Source: Enterococcus_C asini_A (GTDB taxonomy: Bacteria; Bacillota; Bacilli; Lactobacillales; Enterococcaceae). Taken from it: a stretch of DNA of 64,000 bases. This document shows positions 57,552 to 64,000 of the stretch, one piece after another; the stretch's first letter is position 1; every line of letters begins with the position of its first letter. The position numbers were made by a program, and so were the translations under genes. The notes under the pieces were generated by a model. The model made no database searches, had not been told where the DNA came from, and saw nothing but the letters and a program-made list of their open reading frames with translations. Where the stretch lies: NCBI RefSeq assembly GCF_031928785.1, contig NZ_JARQAL010000004.1; one strand, 5' to 3'.

Positions 57552-59759
57552 ATGAGTAAAGAAACGATTTTAAGTGGACCAGGAGTCATAAAGATTGTCA
57601 GCAACTATATGAGTCCAGAGCATGTAGCCTTTGTGCAAAAAGCTTTAGATTTTGCCACCAAAGCTCACGACGGTCAATTTCGTAAATCTGGCGAACCTTA
57701 TATTATCCATCCTATTCAAGTAGCCGGTATTTTGGCGGAGTTACATATGGACCCTCATACAGTGGCCACAGGTTTTTTACATGATGTGGTGGAAGATACC
57801 CCGGTTACATTAGATGATTTAAAGAGAGAATTCGGTAGCGACGTGGCCATGCTTGTAGACGGCGTGACCAAACTGCGGAAAATCACCTATAAGTCCCATG
57901 AAGAACAACTGGCGGAAAATCACCGCAAGATGCTTTTAGCCATGGCCCAAGATTTGCGGGTCATCATGGTGAAATTAGCGGACCGCTTGCACAATATGCG
58001 CACCTTAAAGCATTTACGAGAAGACAAACAACGACGGATTGCCAAAGAAACTATGGAAATCTATGCGCCTTTAGCTCATCGTTTAGGGATTAGCCGAATC
58101 AAATGGGAACTAGAAGATACCGCATTGCGCTATTTGAATCCGAAACAGTATTACCGAATTGTTCATTTGATGCAAACCAAACGAGATGAACGGGTAGCCT
58201 ATGTCGCCGAAGCGGTGGAAGAAATTCGGGAAGCCACCGAAGAACTGGGAATTTACGCAGAAATCTATGGCCGTCCCAAACACATTTATTCGATTTATCG
58301 GAAAATGGTTGACCAAAAGAAAAAGTTTGAAGAGATTTATGACTTGCTGGCGATTCGTGTGATTGTGGACTCCATTAAAGATTGTTATGCCGTACTAGGT
58401 ACAATTCATACGAAATGGAAACCGATGCCGGGACGTTTTAAAGATTACATTGCCATGCCAAAAGCCAATATGTATCAGTCCTTGCATACTACGGTGATTG
58501 GGCCTAAAGGCAATCCTGTAGAAATCCAAATCCGCACCCATGAAATGCACGAAATTGCCGAATTTGGGGTAGCGGCGCATTGGGCGTATAAAGAAGGCCG
58601 CACGGAAAAAGTTTCCGAAGACAAGATTAGCCATCAAGTGGGTTGGTTCCAAGAAATTTTGGAACTCCAAGATGATGCTTATGATGCTCCCGAGTTTATG
58701 GAAGGAGTCAAAGGGGATATCTTTTCTGATAAGGTGTATGTATTCACCCCTAAAGGAGATGTCACCGAATTGCCGAAAGGCTCCGGCCCCTTGGATTTTG
58801 CTTACAGCATTCACACAGATATTGGCAATAAGACCACTGGTGCCAAGGTTAACGGTAAAATGGTTCAACTGGATTATAAGTTAAAAAATGGCGATATCAT
58901 CGAGATTTTAACATCTCCTAATTCCTTTGGCCCTAGTCGAGATTGGTTGAATTTGGTTACCACTAGTAAAGCGAAGAATAAAATCAAACGCTTTTTCAAG
59001 GCTCAAGATCGAGAAGGCAATATCCAAAAAGGCCATGACAGCCTGTATCAAACATTACAAGAAATGGATTTTGTACCAAAAGAAATGCTTTCAAAAGACA
59101 AAGTCAAAGATGCCTGTGAACATTTCAATTACCAAAGTGAAGATGATCTTTACGCCGCCATTGGGTACGGGGAATTAAGTGCTACATCATTGGCCAACCG
59201 ATTGTCTGTGGAAGAACGAAAACAGCGGGAAAAAGAGAAAAAAGAACAAGCTGTCCAAGAATTGGTTAACCAGCCCGCGGAGAAAAAAGAGAAGATGAAA
59301 GTCCGCCATGAAGGGGGCATCGTCATCGAAGGGGTAGACAACCTCTTAATTCGCATTAGCCGCTGTTGTAATCCGGTTCCTGGAGATGAAATTGTAGGCT
59401 ATATTACCAAAGGTCGCGGGATTTCCATTCACCGGGCCGATTGTCCCAATGTGCAATCAGAAGACGCGAAACAGCGCTTGATTGAAGTGGAATGGGAAGA
59501 TACCGCAAATAATTCCAAAGAGTATGATGCGGATTTGGAGATTTATGGGTACGATCGTAGTGGCTTATTAAATGATGTTTTACAGACGGTAAATGCTTTG
59601 ACTAAACGTTTGCAAAGTGTGGAAGCCCGTACGAATAAAGAAAAGATGGCCGCCATTCGTTTAACGGTAAGCATTCAAAATCTCAATCATTTGAAATCCA
59701 TCGTGGATAAAATTAAACAAATACCAGACGTTTATAGCGTTCGGCGCACCCGGGGGTAG
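57552..59759 (+). CDS. relA: bifunctional (p)ppGpp synthetase/hydrolase
   Basis: A 735-residue RSH enzyme that makes and degrades (p)ppGpp. HD hydrolase with FLHDVVEDTP and LADRLHNMRTL at about residues 65-150, synthetase with YDLLAIRVIV and AMPKANMYQSLHTTVIGP at 240-330, TGS domain VYVFTPKGDVTELPKGSGPLDFAY, and C-terminal zinc-finger/ACT parts (RISRCCNPVPGDEIVGYIT). HD motif and synthetase motif are intact, so both activities are expected. ATG 57552 is 8 nt from AGGAGGG; the GTG at 57543 overlaps it. dtd follows after 3 nt. Confidence 0.98.
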   Translation: MSKETILSGPGVIKIVSNYMSPEHVAFVQKALDFATKAHDGQFRKSGEPYIIHPIQVAGILAELHMDPHTVATGFLHDVVEDTPVTLDDLKREFGSDVAMLVDGVTKLRKITYKSHEEQLAENHRKMLLAMAQDLRVIMVKLADRLHNMRTLKHLREDKQRRIAKETMEIYAPLAHRLGISRIKWELEDTALRYLNPKQYYRIVHLMQTKRDERVAYVAEAVEEIREATEELGIYAEIYGRPKHIYSIYRKMVDQKKKFEEIYDLLAIRVIVDSIKDCYAVLGTIHTKWKPMPGRFKDYIAMPKANMYQSLHTTVIGPKGNPVEIQIRTHEMHEIAEFGVAAHWAYKEGRTEKVSEDKISHQVGWFQEILELQDDAYDAPEFMEGVKGDIFSDKVYVFTPKGDVTELPKGSGPLDFAYSIHTDIGNKTTGAKVNGKMVQLDYKLKNGDIIEILTSPNSFGPSRDWLNLVTTSKAKNKIKRFFKAQDREGNIQKGHDSLYQTLQEMDFVPKEMLSKDKVKDACEHFNYQSEDDLYAAIGYGELSATSLANRLSVEERKQREKEKKEQAVQELVNQPAEKKEKMKVRHEGGIVIEGVDNLLIRISRCCNPVPGDEIVGYITKGRGISIHRADCPNVQSEDAKQRLIEVEWEDTANNSKEYDADLEIYGYDRSGLLNDVLQTVNALTKRLQSVEARTNKEKMAAIRLTVSIQNLNHLKSIVDKIKQIPDVYSVRRTRG

Positions 59760-59762
59760 GAT

Positions 59763-60209
59763 ATGCGGGCAGTAATTCAACGAGTAAAAGAAGCCAATGT
59801 CACCGTAGATGGCACCGTTCTAGGTGCAATCGGCGTGGGTTTTGTGGTACTTTTAGGAATTCATGAACAAGATAGCTTAACCGATGTGGACTATTTAGTG
59901 CGTAAAATCAGCTTAATGCGTGTTTTTGAAGACGAGGACGGGAAAATGAATCGAGATCTTGCTGCAGTAGCTGGCAGTGTGTTGAGTATTTCTCAGTTTA
60001 CTCTGTATGCTGATACGAAAAAAGGCAATCGTCCAAGTTTTGTTAAAGCCGCTCGACCTGACGTTGCGATTCCTTTATACAATGCTTTTAATGAAGGCTT
60101 AATCAAAGCGGGAATTCCAGTTGCCACCGGGGAATTTGGCGCCAATATGGCGGTTTCTTTGGTTAATGATGGTCCGGTGACGATTATTTTAGATACTTTA
60201 GATAAATAA
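59763..60209 (+). CDS. dtd: D-aminoacyl-tRNA deacylase
   Basis: A 148-residue DTD that releases D-amino acids from tRNA. The SQFTLYAD motif (residues 78-85) and NDGPVTI near the end are the two active-site motifs. It follows relA by 3 nt and is presumably cotranscribed; a good terminator follows. Confidence 0.97.
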   Translation: MRAVIQRVKEANVTVDGTVLGAIGVGFVVLLGIHEQDSLTDVDYLVRKISLMRVFEDEDGKMNRDLAAVAGSVLSISQFTLYADTKKGNRPSFVKAARPDVAIPLYNAFNEGLIKAGIPVATGEFGANMAVSLVNDGPVTIILDTLDK

Positions 60210-60223
60210 ATTGAATCCATTTT

Positions 60224-60267
60224 AAGTCGCTATCTTTGAAAAATCTCAGAGATAGCGGCTTTTTTTA
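60224..60267 (+). terminator. terminator of the relA-dtd operon
   Basis: AAGTCGCTATCT (60224-60235) pairs with AGATAGCGGCTT (60250-60261) and ends in a T-run. Confidence 0.88.
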
Positions 60268-60287
60268 ACCAAAAATGAAGCAAAAAA

Positions 60288-60304
60288 ATTACAGGGAGGT
60301 TACA
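60288..60304 (-). promoter_or_regulatory. WalR (YycF) box
   Basis: Read on the minus strand it is TGTAAC-CTCCC-TGTAAT, a full match to the WalR consensus of two TGTWAH elements separated by 5 nt. It lies about 110 nt upstream of the LysM gene, a class typically under WalRK control. Confidence 0.7.
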
Positions 60305-60413
60305 AGTATTATCAAAGTCGTGTTTTTGTAATGAATTGTAAAAGGAATTTCACTCATGAAATGTTTTCTAGTGGTAAAGTAAGTACCGTTGAAGAAAACA
60401 AAGGAGAATGATC

Positions 60414-61004
60414 ATGAAATCACTTAAAACAATCTTACTAGGCGTTACTTTATCTGCTGGAGCTGCAATGTTTGTAGGTGCTAAAGAAGCTTCTGCTGAT
60501 GAATTGTACACGATTCAAGCAGGTGACACTCTGTCTACTATCTCCCACCAATTCGTTGGCGATAATAGTTTAATTGAAAAAATTGCAGATAAAAATAAAA
60601 TTGACGATATTAACTTAATCTATGTAGGCGAAAAATTAACAATTCCAACTGACGGACAAGCAGCTACACCGGTAGAAAGCACTCCTGTTAGTGAAGAAGT
60701 TGCGACAACAACGCCTGTAGAAACTTATACAGAGCCAGTAGTAGCAGAAACCGTTGTGACAACTACAACGACTTATACTGGTACATCAAGCTCTGCTAAA
60801 GAATGGATTGCCCAAAAAGAATCTGGCGGTTCTTACTCCGCTACGAACGGTCGCTATGTTGGTCGTTACCAATTAGACTCTTCTTATTTGAATGGTGACT
60901 ATTCTGAAGCCAACCAAGAACGGGTTGCAGATAACTATGTAGCACAACGTTATGGTTCATGGGAAGCAGCCCAAGCATTCTGGTTAGCAAACGGCTGGTA
61001 TTAA
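60414..61004 (+). CDS. secreted LysM protein with transglycosylase-like C-terminus
   Basis: A 196-residue secreted protein. Signal peptide with cleavage after ASA (about residue 29), one LysM domain (YTIQAGDTLSTISHQFVGDNS...LIYVGEKLTIP, about 32-77), a Thr/Val/Glu-rich linker, and a 65-residue C-terminal domain (WIAQKESGGSYSATNGRYVGRYQLDSSYL... GSWEAAQAFWLANGWY) like the aggregation-promoting/SalB-type transglycosylase family. ATG 60414 has AGGAG 7 nt upstream; ATG 60408 is too close to it. Likely a peptidoglycan-remodelling enzyme. Confidence 0.9.
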   Translation: MKSLKTILLGVTLSAGAAMFVGAKEASADELYTIQAGDTLSTISHQFVGDNSLIEKIADKNKIDDINLIYVGEKLTIPTDGQAATPVESTPVSEEVATTTPVETYTEPVVAETVVTTTTTYTGTSSSAKEWIAQKESGGSYSATNGRYVGRYQLDSSYLNGDYSEANQERVADNYVAQRYGSWEAAQAFWLANGWY

Positions 61005-61022
61005 GAGTTAAATTTTAATATG

Positions 61023-61057
61023 AAAAACGATTGGTCTACGGATCAATCGTTTTTTTT
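61023..61057 (+). terminator. terminator after the LysM gene
   Basis: AAAAACGATTG (61023-61033) and CAATCGTTTTT (61044-61054), T-run of eight. Confidence 0.92.
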
Positions 61058-61149
61058 GTGGAGTAATGGTAAATTTATCATTTAATCCACGTTATTAAAT
61101 GATAAAGAGTATACGAATCCGGATAATCAAGACAAAACTTTAAAAAGAC

Positions 61150-61178
61150 AGGACACATTTTACCAGTTGTATTATAAT
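61150..61178 (+). promoter_or_regulatory. promoter of pckA
   Basis: TATAAT (61173-61178) with a weak AGGACA 17 bp upstream (61150-61155). Confidence 0.5.
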
Positions 61179-61191
61179 TAAGTTGTTAGTA

Positions 61192-61205
61192 TGTAAACGC
61201 TGTAA
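61192..61205 (+). promoter_or_regulatory. cre site for CcpA in the pckA leader
   Basis: TGTAAACGCTGTAA matches 13 of 14 positions of TGWNANCGNTNWCA. It lies just downstream of the expected transcription start, a typical roadblock position for carbon repression. Confidence 0.7.
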
Positions 61206-61234
61206 TTTTAATGTAAGTTAGGAGGAATTATAAG

Positions 61235-62884
61235 ATGGCAACTGTTGGCACTTTTTCGCGAGGGGCGATTACCCCTGACAACAACTTATTTTCTAGTTTT
61301 AAAACATTGGTAGAATCCGCTTTTTATGGGAATAATGTGGAACGGATTACGGATTTAGCCAGTGCGTATCAATTAGCAAAAGACGCTCCGGGGGCGGTGA
61401 TTACGGATATGGCCGTCAGTCACACGGAAGATTTGGGCTTGCCACAAGATGCTAAGGTCATCGTCTTTAATGATGGCAAGGTGACTGGACGAACAGCGGC
61501 GGCCCGCAGAGTAATTGGACAACCGGGGATTGATAAGACCTTGTATGCAGGGATATTACGAGATGCAATGTTCCAAGGCACCCATAAAAAATTCTATGCC
61601 GGAGAAGTAGTAGTGGGCTTAGATAAGGATTTTATGGTGAAAGCCCATCTCTTATTGCCAGAACACTATGAAACAAACTTCTATTCTTATTTATTGAATT
61701 TCCAAATTATGACCCAAGAGTGGCGGGAGCTGTACCAAGAGTCGAAAGCTTATCCTGAGGCGGACATCTTTTTATACGCAGATCCAGATTGGCGTCATCC
61801 TGATTTCCCTCATGGTCTGGCTCTCTTTGATCCAGAGCACAATGTGGCGGCAGTTTTAGGCTTAAACTATTTCGGGGAATTGAAAAAAGCAACGCTGACA
61901 TTGGCTTGGGCAACCGCTCATCGAAATGGCTATGTAGCTTGTCACGGGGGGATGAAGCAGTATCAACTGCCAGACAAGAAATTTACCATGGCAGCCTTTG
62001 GGCTCTCGGGTTCGGGCAAATCCACCATTACTTTGGCAAAACACGGAGACAAATATCAAGTGAAGGTTCTTCATGATGATGCTTTTGTGATTAACCAAAC
62101 AGACGGCTCCACCACGGCTTTGGAACCAGCCTATTTTGATAAGACTCAGGATTATCCCTTGGAAGATCCAGCGGTAGATTACTTTATCACTTGTCAAAAT
62201 GTGGGAGTTACCTTAGATGATACGGGTAAGAAAGTTATCGTGACGCAAGATATTCGCAATGGCAATGGTCGTACGGTGAAATCTCGCTATGTGACACCTA
62301 ATCGAGTAGATCATTTACGCTCCTCCATTGATGCCATCTTCTGGATAATGAAAGATGACAGTTTGCCACCAGTGGTTAAAATTGATGATCCAGTCTTGGC
62401 GGCAGTCTTTGGCTTGACTTTGGCTACAAAGCGAAGCACCGCTGAAAATGTGGTAGGTAATGTGGATATGGACAAACTGGTCATTGAACCTTATGCCAAT
62501 CCATTTAGAGTGTACCCATTAGGCCAAGACTTTGAAGACTTTAAAACTCTCTTTGAAGAAAATCAAACAGACTGTTATATCTTGAATACTGGATTTTATA
62601 AAGGGAAAAAGGTAACGCCTAAAGACACATTAGGTTCTATTGAAAAAATTGTGGAAGCAAAAGCTGAGTTTGCACCATTTGGCCCGCTGGCGGGGATGAG
62701 TTATTTGCCAGTGGCAGGATTTGAAGTGGACTTTGAAGATGCGGCGTATGTAAAAGCTTTGAGAGGGCGCATGGAAAGTCGTTTAGAATTCATTCAGGCT
62801 CAAGCAACTGAAAATGAAGGATTCAATGCTCTACCTGTTGAAGCCGGAGCTTTAATGGAAAGAGTCATTCAAGAATTAGAATAG
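61235..62884 (+). CDS. pckA: phosphoenolpyruvate carboxykinase (ATP)
   Basis: A 549-residue ATP-dependent PEPCK. The PEPCK P-loop FGLSGSGKST (near residue 252), kinase-2-like HDDAFVI, R-binding region and the SRYVTPNR segment are present. In fermenters it can run toward oxaloacetate or gluconeogenically. The gene has a long leader with a cre, fitting glucose repression. AGGAGGA precedes the ATG. Length and motifs are those of an intact gene. Confidence 0.95.
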   Translation: MATVGTFSRGAITPDNNLFSSFKTLVESAFYGNNVERITDLASAYQLAKDAPGAVITDMAVSHTEDLGLPQDAKVIVFNDGKVTGRTAAARRVIGQPGIDKTLYAGILRDAMFQGTHKKFYAGEVVVGLDKDFMVKAHLLLPEHYETNFYSYLLNFQIMTQEWRELYQESKAYPEADIFLYADPDWRHPDFPHGLALFDPEHNVAAVLGLNYFGELKKATLTLAWATAHRNGYVACHGGMKQYQLPDKKFTMAAFGLSGSGKSTITLAKHGDKYQVKVLHDDAFVINQTDGSTTALEPAYFDKTQDYPLEDPAVDYFITCQNVGVTLDDTGKKVIVTQDIRNGNGRTVKSRYVTPNRVDHLRSSIDAIFWIMKDDSLPPVVKIDDPVLAAVFGLTLATKRSTAENVVGNVDMDKLVIEPYANPFRVYPLGQDFEDFKTLFEENQTDCYILNTGFYKGKKVTPKDTLGSIEKIVEAKAEFAPFGPLAGMSYLPVAGFEVDFEDAAYVKALRGRMESRLEFIQAQATENEGFNALPVEAGALMERVIQELE

Positions 62885-63007
62885 ACTGGCAGATTCTTCG
62901 CTTTCTGGAATTAGTCATGGTACCATTAATATAGCAATCCTTCTTTCATTGATAGAGGTTGGTTGTTGGCAAAGACGGTTAGGTGAACCACATAAGGAGG
63001 AATTTTT

Positions 63008-63232
63008 ATGAGCGAGCCAGACAAAGAAAACTTGGAAAAATTAGCCAAAGAAGCCAAAAACGACGACACTTTTGAAAAATTGGATGAAATGGAAGAAGAA
63101 CTAAATCTAGATGAAGAACCTGTTGTGGAGGATAAAGAGGAAGAAAAGCCAGAAGATAAGTCAGCTCTGGAGAAAATCATCGAGGATGTGCCTCCTGCAA
63201 CGTTCCTTGATCCGAATAATCGGATGCCATAA
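63008..63232 (+). CDS. small acidic hypothetical protein, 74 aa
   Basis: A highly acidic, Lys/Glu-rich peptide (KLDEMEEELNLDEEPVVEDKEEEK), ending in PPATFLDPNNRMP, without signal or membrane segment. AAGGAGGA before the ATG and a strong terminator after it support a real gene. No family is recognised. Confidence 0.65.
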   Translation: MSEPDKENLEKLAKEAKNDDTFEKLDEMEEELNLDEEPVVEDKEEEKPEDKSALEKIIEDVPPATFLDPNNRMP

Positions 63233-63245
63233 ATAAAAGATCATA

Positions 63246-63310
63246 AAAAAGCAATGACCAAGAGTTACCCTAATTCGATTAGGAGCGGTTTTGGTCGTTG
63301 CTTTTTTTTT
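63246..63310 (+). terminator. terminator after the small acidic protein gene
   Basis: AAAAAGCAATGACCAA (63246-63261) pairs with TTGGTCGTTGCTTTTT (63291-63306), followed by more T. Confidence 0.85.
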
Positions 63311-63324
63311 CATGACATTATTCT

Positions 63325-63543
63325 TTATTCCTGTAAACTGTCCTTTTCATACCGTAATAAATCAGCGGGCTGACAGTCCAACACTTCACAAATCTTATTT
63401 AAAGTGGAAAAACGAATGGCCTTGGCTTTATTGTTTTTTAAAATGGAAACATTCGCGGGAGTGATGCCAATTTTTGCTGATAGTTCATTTACGCTCATTT
63501 TTCGCTTGGCTAACATCACATCTAAATCGACTAGAATTGACAT
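63325..63543 (-). CDS. small XRE-family regulator (YozG-like)
   Basis: A 72-residue protein that is nearly all HTH (LAKRKMSVNELSAKIGITPANVSILKNNKAKAIRFSTLNKICEVLDCQPADLL). Such short XRE proteins pair with DUF2975 membrane proteins; here the membrane gene is immediately upstream, its stop overlapping the AGGAGG of this gene, so the two are coupled. Confidence 0.9.
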   Translation of the reverse strand: MSILVDLDVMLAKRKMSVNELSAKIGITPANVSILKNNKAKAIRFSTLNKICEVLDCQPADLLRYEKDSLQE

Positions 63544-63553
63544 GGTTTTCCTC

Positions 63554-64000
63554 CTAAATGGTTAGATCGCTTTCCACTTGTATGGTGGTGGCCTTTTTGA
63601 ATAACTCTTCTACAATTTGGGAAAAAATATAGGCAGTAAAGGGTATCAACAGGATAATGAAACCAATTACCATCACCCCAGGGGCATCTTCCACATCGGC
63701 AACATGATAGAAAAAAGGCAGGATACCCAGCATAACCACACCAATTACCAAAATAGTGTTTTTTACTTTGGTAACGAGGTATAATGTTTTGCTAGAAAAT
63801 GCTTCTGGCCCTTTAATACAGTTCAAAATGCGGTTTAAAAAGAATAAAACTCGCAAGCCTAAGAGAACTGCAGTTACGATTACTAGAAAAAATAGGCTGA
63901 CTACGAAATTTTTATCGGTTGCTTGAAAAAATTGAATCGCGATTCCGGTAATCATAAAAAGTGCTAAGAATCCAATTAGTAATAATGCTATTTTTAATAA
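63554..64000 (-). CDS. DUF2975 membrane protein, 5' end outside window
   Basis: The frame remains open to the right edge, adding LLKIALLLIGFLALF before the ATG at 63955, a further membrane helix, so the true start is beyond 64000. About 148 residues are seen, with four hydrophobic helices and NCIKGPEAFSS between helices 2 and 3, typical of DUF2975. With its XRE partner it may form an operon that senses membrane or growth state; function unknown. Confidence 0.82.
   Translation of the reverse strand, partial: LLKIALLLIGFLALFMITGIAIQFFQATDKNFVVSLFFLVIVTAVLLGLRVLFFLNRILNCIKGPEAFSSKTLYLVTKVKNTILVIGVVMLGILPFFYHVADVEDAPGVMVIGFIILLIPFTAYIFSQIVEELFKKATTIQVESDLTI

Noticed and set aside
1..64000. CRISPR array, prophage, IS element or att site
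   Set aside because: No regularly spaced direct repeats, transposase, integrase or phage structural genes were found; the only tRNA gene is flanked by ordinary genes.

Overview
The window looks like chromosomal DNA of a low-GC Gram-positive coccus of the Lactobacillales, most likely an Enterococcus or close relative. Supporting signs are dense genes with AGGAGG-type ribosome sites, ATG/GTG/TTG starts, a seven-gene comG operon followed by a YtxK-like methylase and ackA, prmA-rsmE-relA-dtd order, PTS permeases, Mga-, RpiR- and LacI-type regulators, a WalR box and a cre site. This rests on gene content read by eye; no database search was run. I see no prophage, insertion sequence, CRISPR array or plasmid module.

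Layout: 1-5.4 kb holds the start of rpsD with a structured leader, a small kinase, a formate/nitrite-type channel, an AlkD-like repair protein, a HAD phosphatase, mgsA, and ymdB-ricA, which lead into mutS-mutL-maf (5.4-10.6 kb) and msrB. At 11.2-18.5 kb a LacI-type regulator precedes a galactoside operon: orphan PTS EIIC, DUF3284 protein, GH36 alpha-galactosidase and GH42 beta-galactosidase. ruvAB, a TetR regulator and a low-molecular-weight phosphatase follow. The comG pseudopilus operon is at 22.0-25.7 kb, then a methylase and ackA. An EgtUV-like transporter operon with a flavin disulfide reductase spans 28.3-32.1 kb. A CapA-like protein and a FusB-type EF-G-binding protein lie on the minus strand. 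An RpiR regulator, a second orphan EIIC and a GH1 enzyme follow. tRNA-Leu(CAG), a second FNT channel, ddh and two Usp proteins come next. At 41.9-46.3 kb are MgtC, a small membrane protein and an Mga-type regulator divergent from an exported sortase-like protein. A MerR/aldo-keto reductase pair, an XRE protein, helD, 6S RNA and rarA fill 46.7-53.7 kb. The last part is a 3-methyladenine glycosylase, DUF3013, prmA-rsmE-DeoC-like, relA-dtd, a secreted LysM protein, pckA, and an XRE/DUF2975 pair cut by the window end.

The observations I rank highest are: (1) a cluster of DnaA-box-like 9-mers hidden in the MutL linker, three of them phased at 12 bp; (2) a complete translational-attenuator layout (promoter, strong Shine-Dalgarno, 13-codon leader peptide, competing hairpins) in front of the FusB-type gene; (3) an Mga regulator facing a non-canonical sortase-like surface protein; (4) an in-frame internal start with an ideal ribosome site inside an XRE gene that also has tandem operators; (5) a transporter operon for a small thiol or betaine coupled to a disulfide reductase that lacks the usual C-terminal His; (6) a stop codon followed by a 18-codon open tail in the second PTS EIIC; (7) a DeoC-like protein without the Schiff-base lysine in the prmA-rsmE operon.
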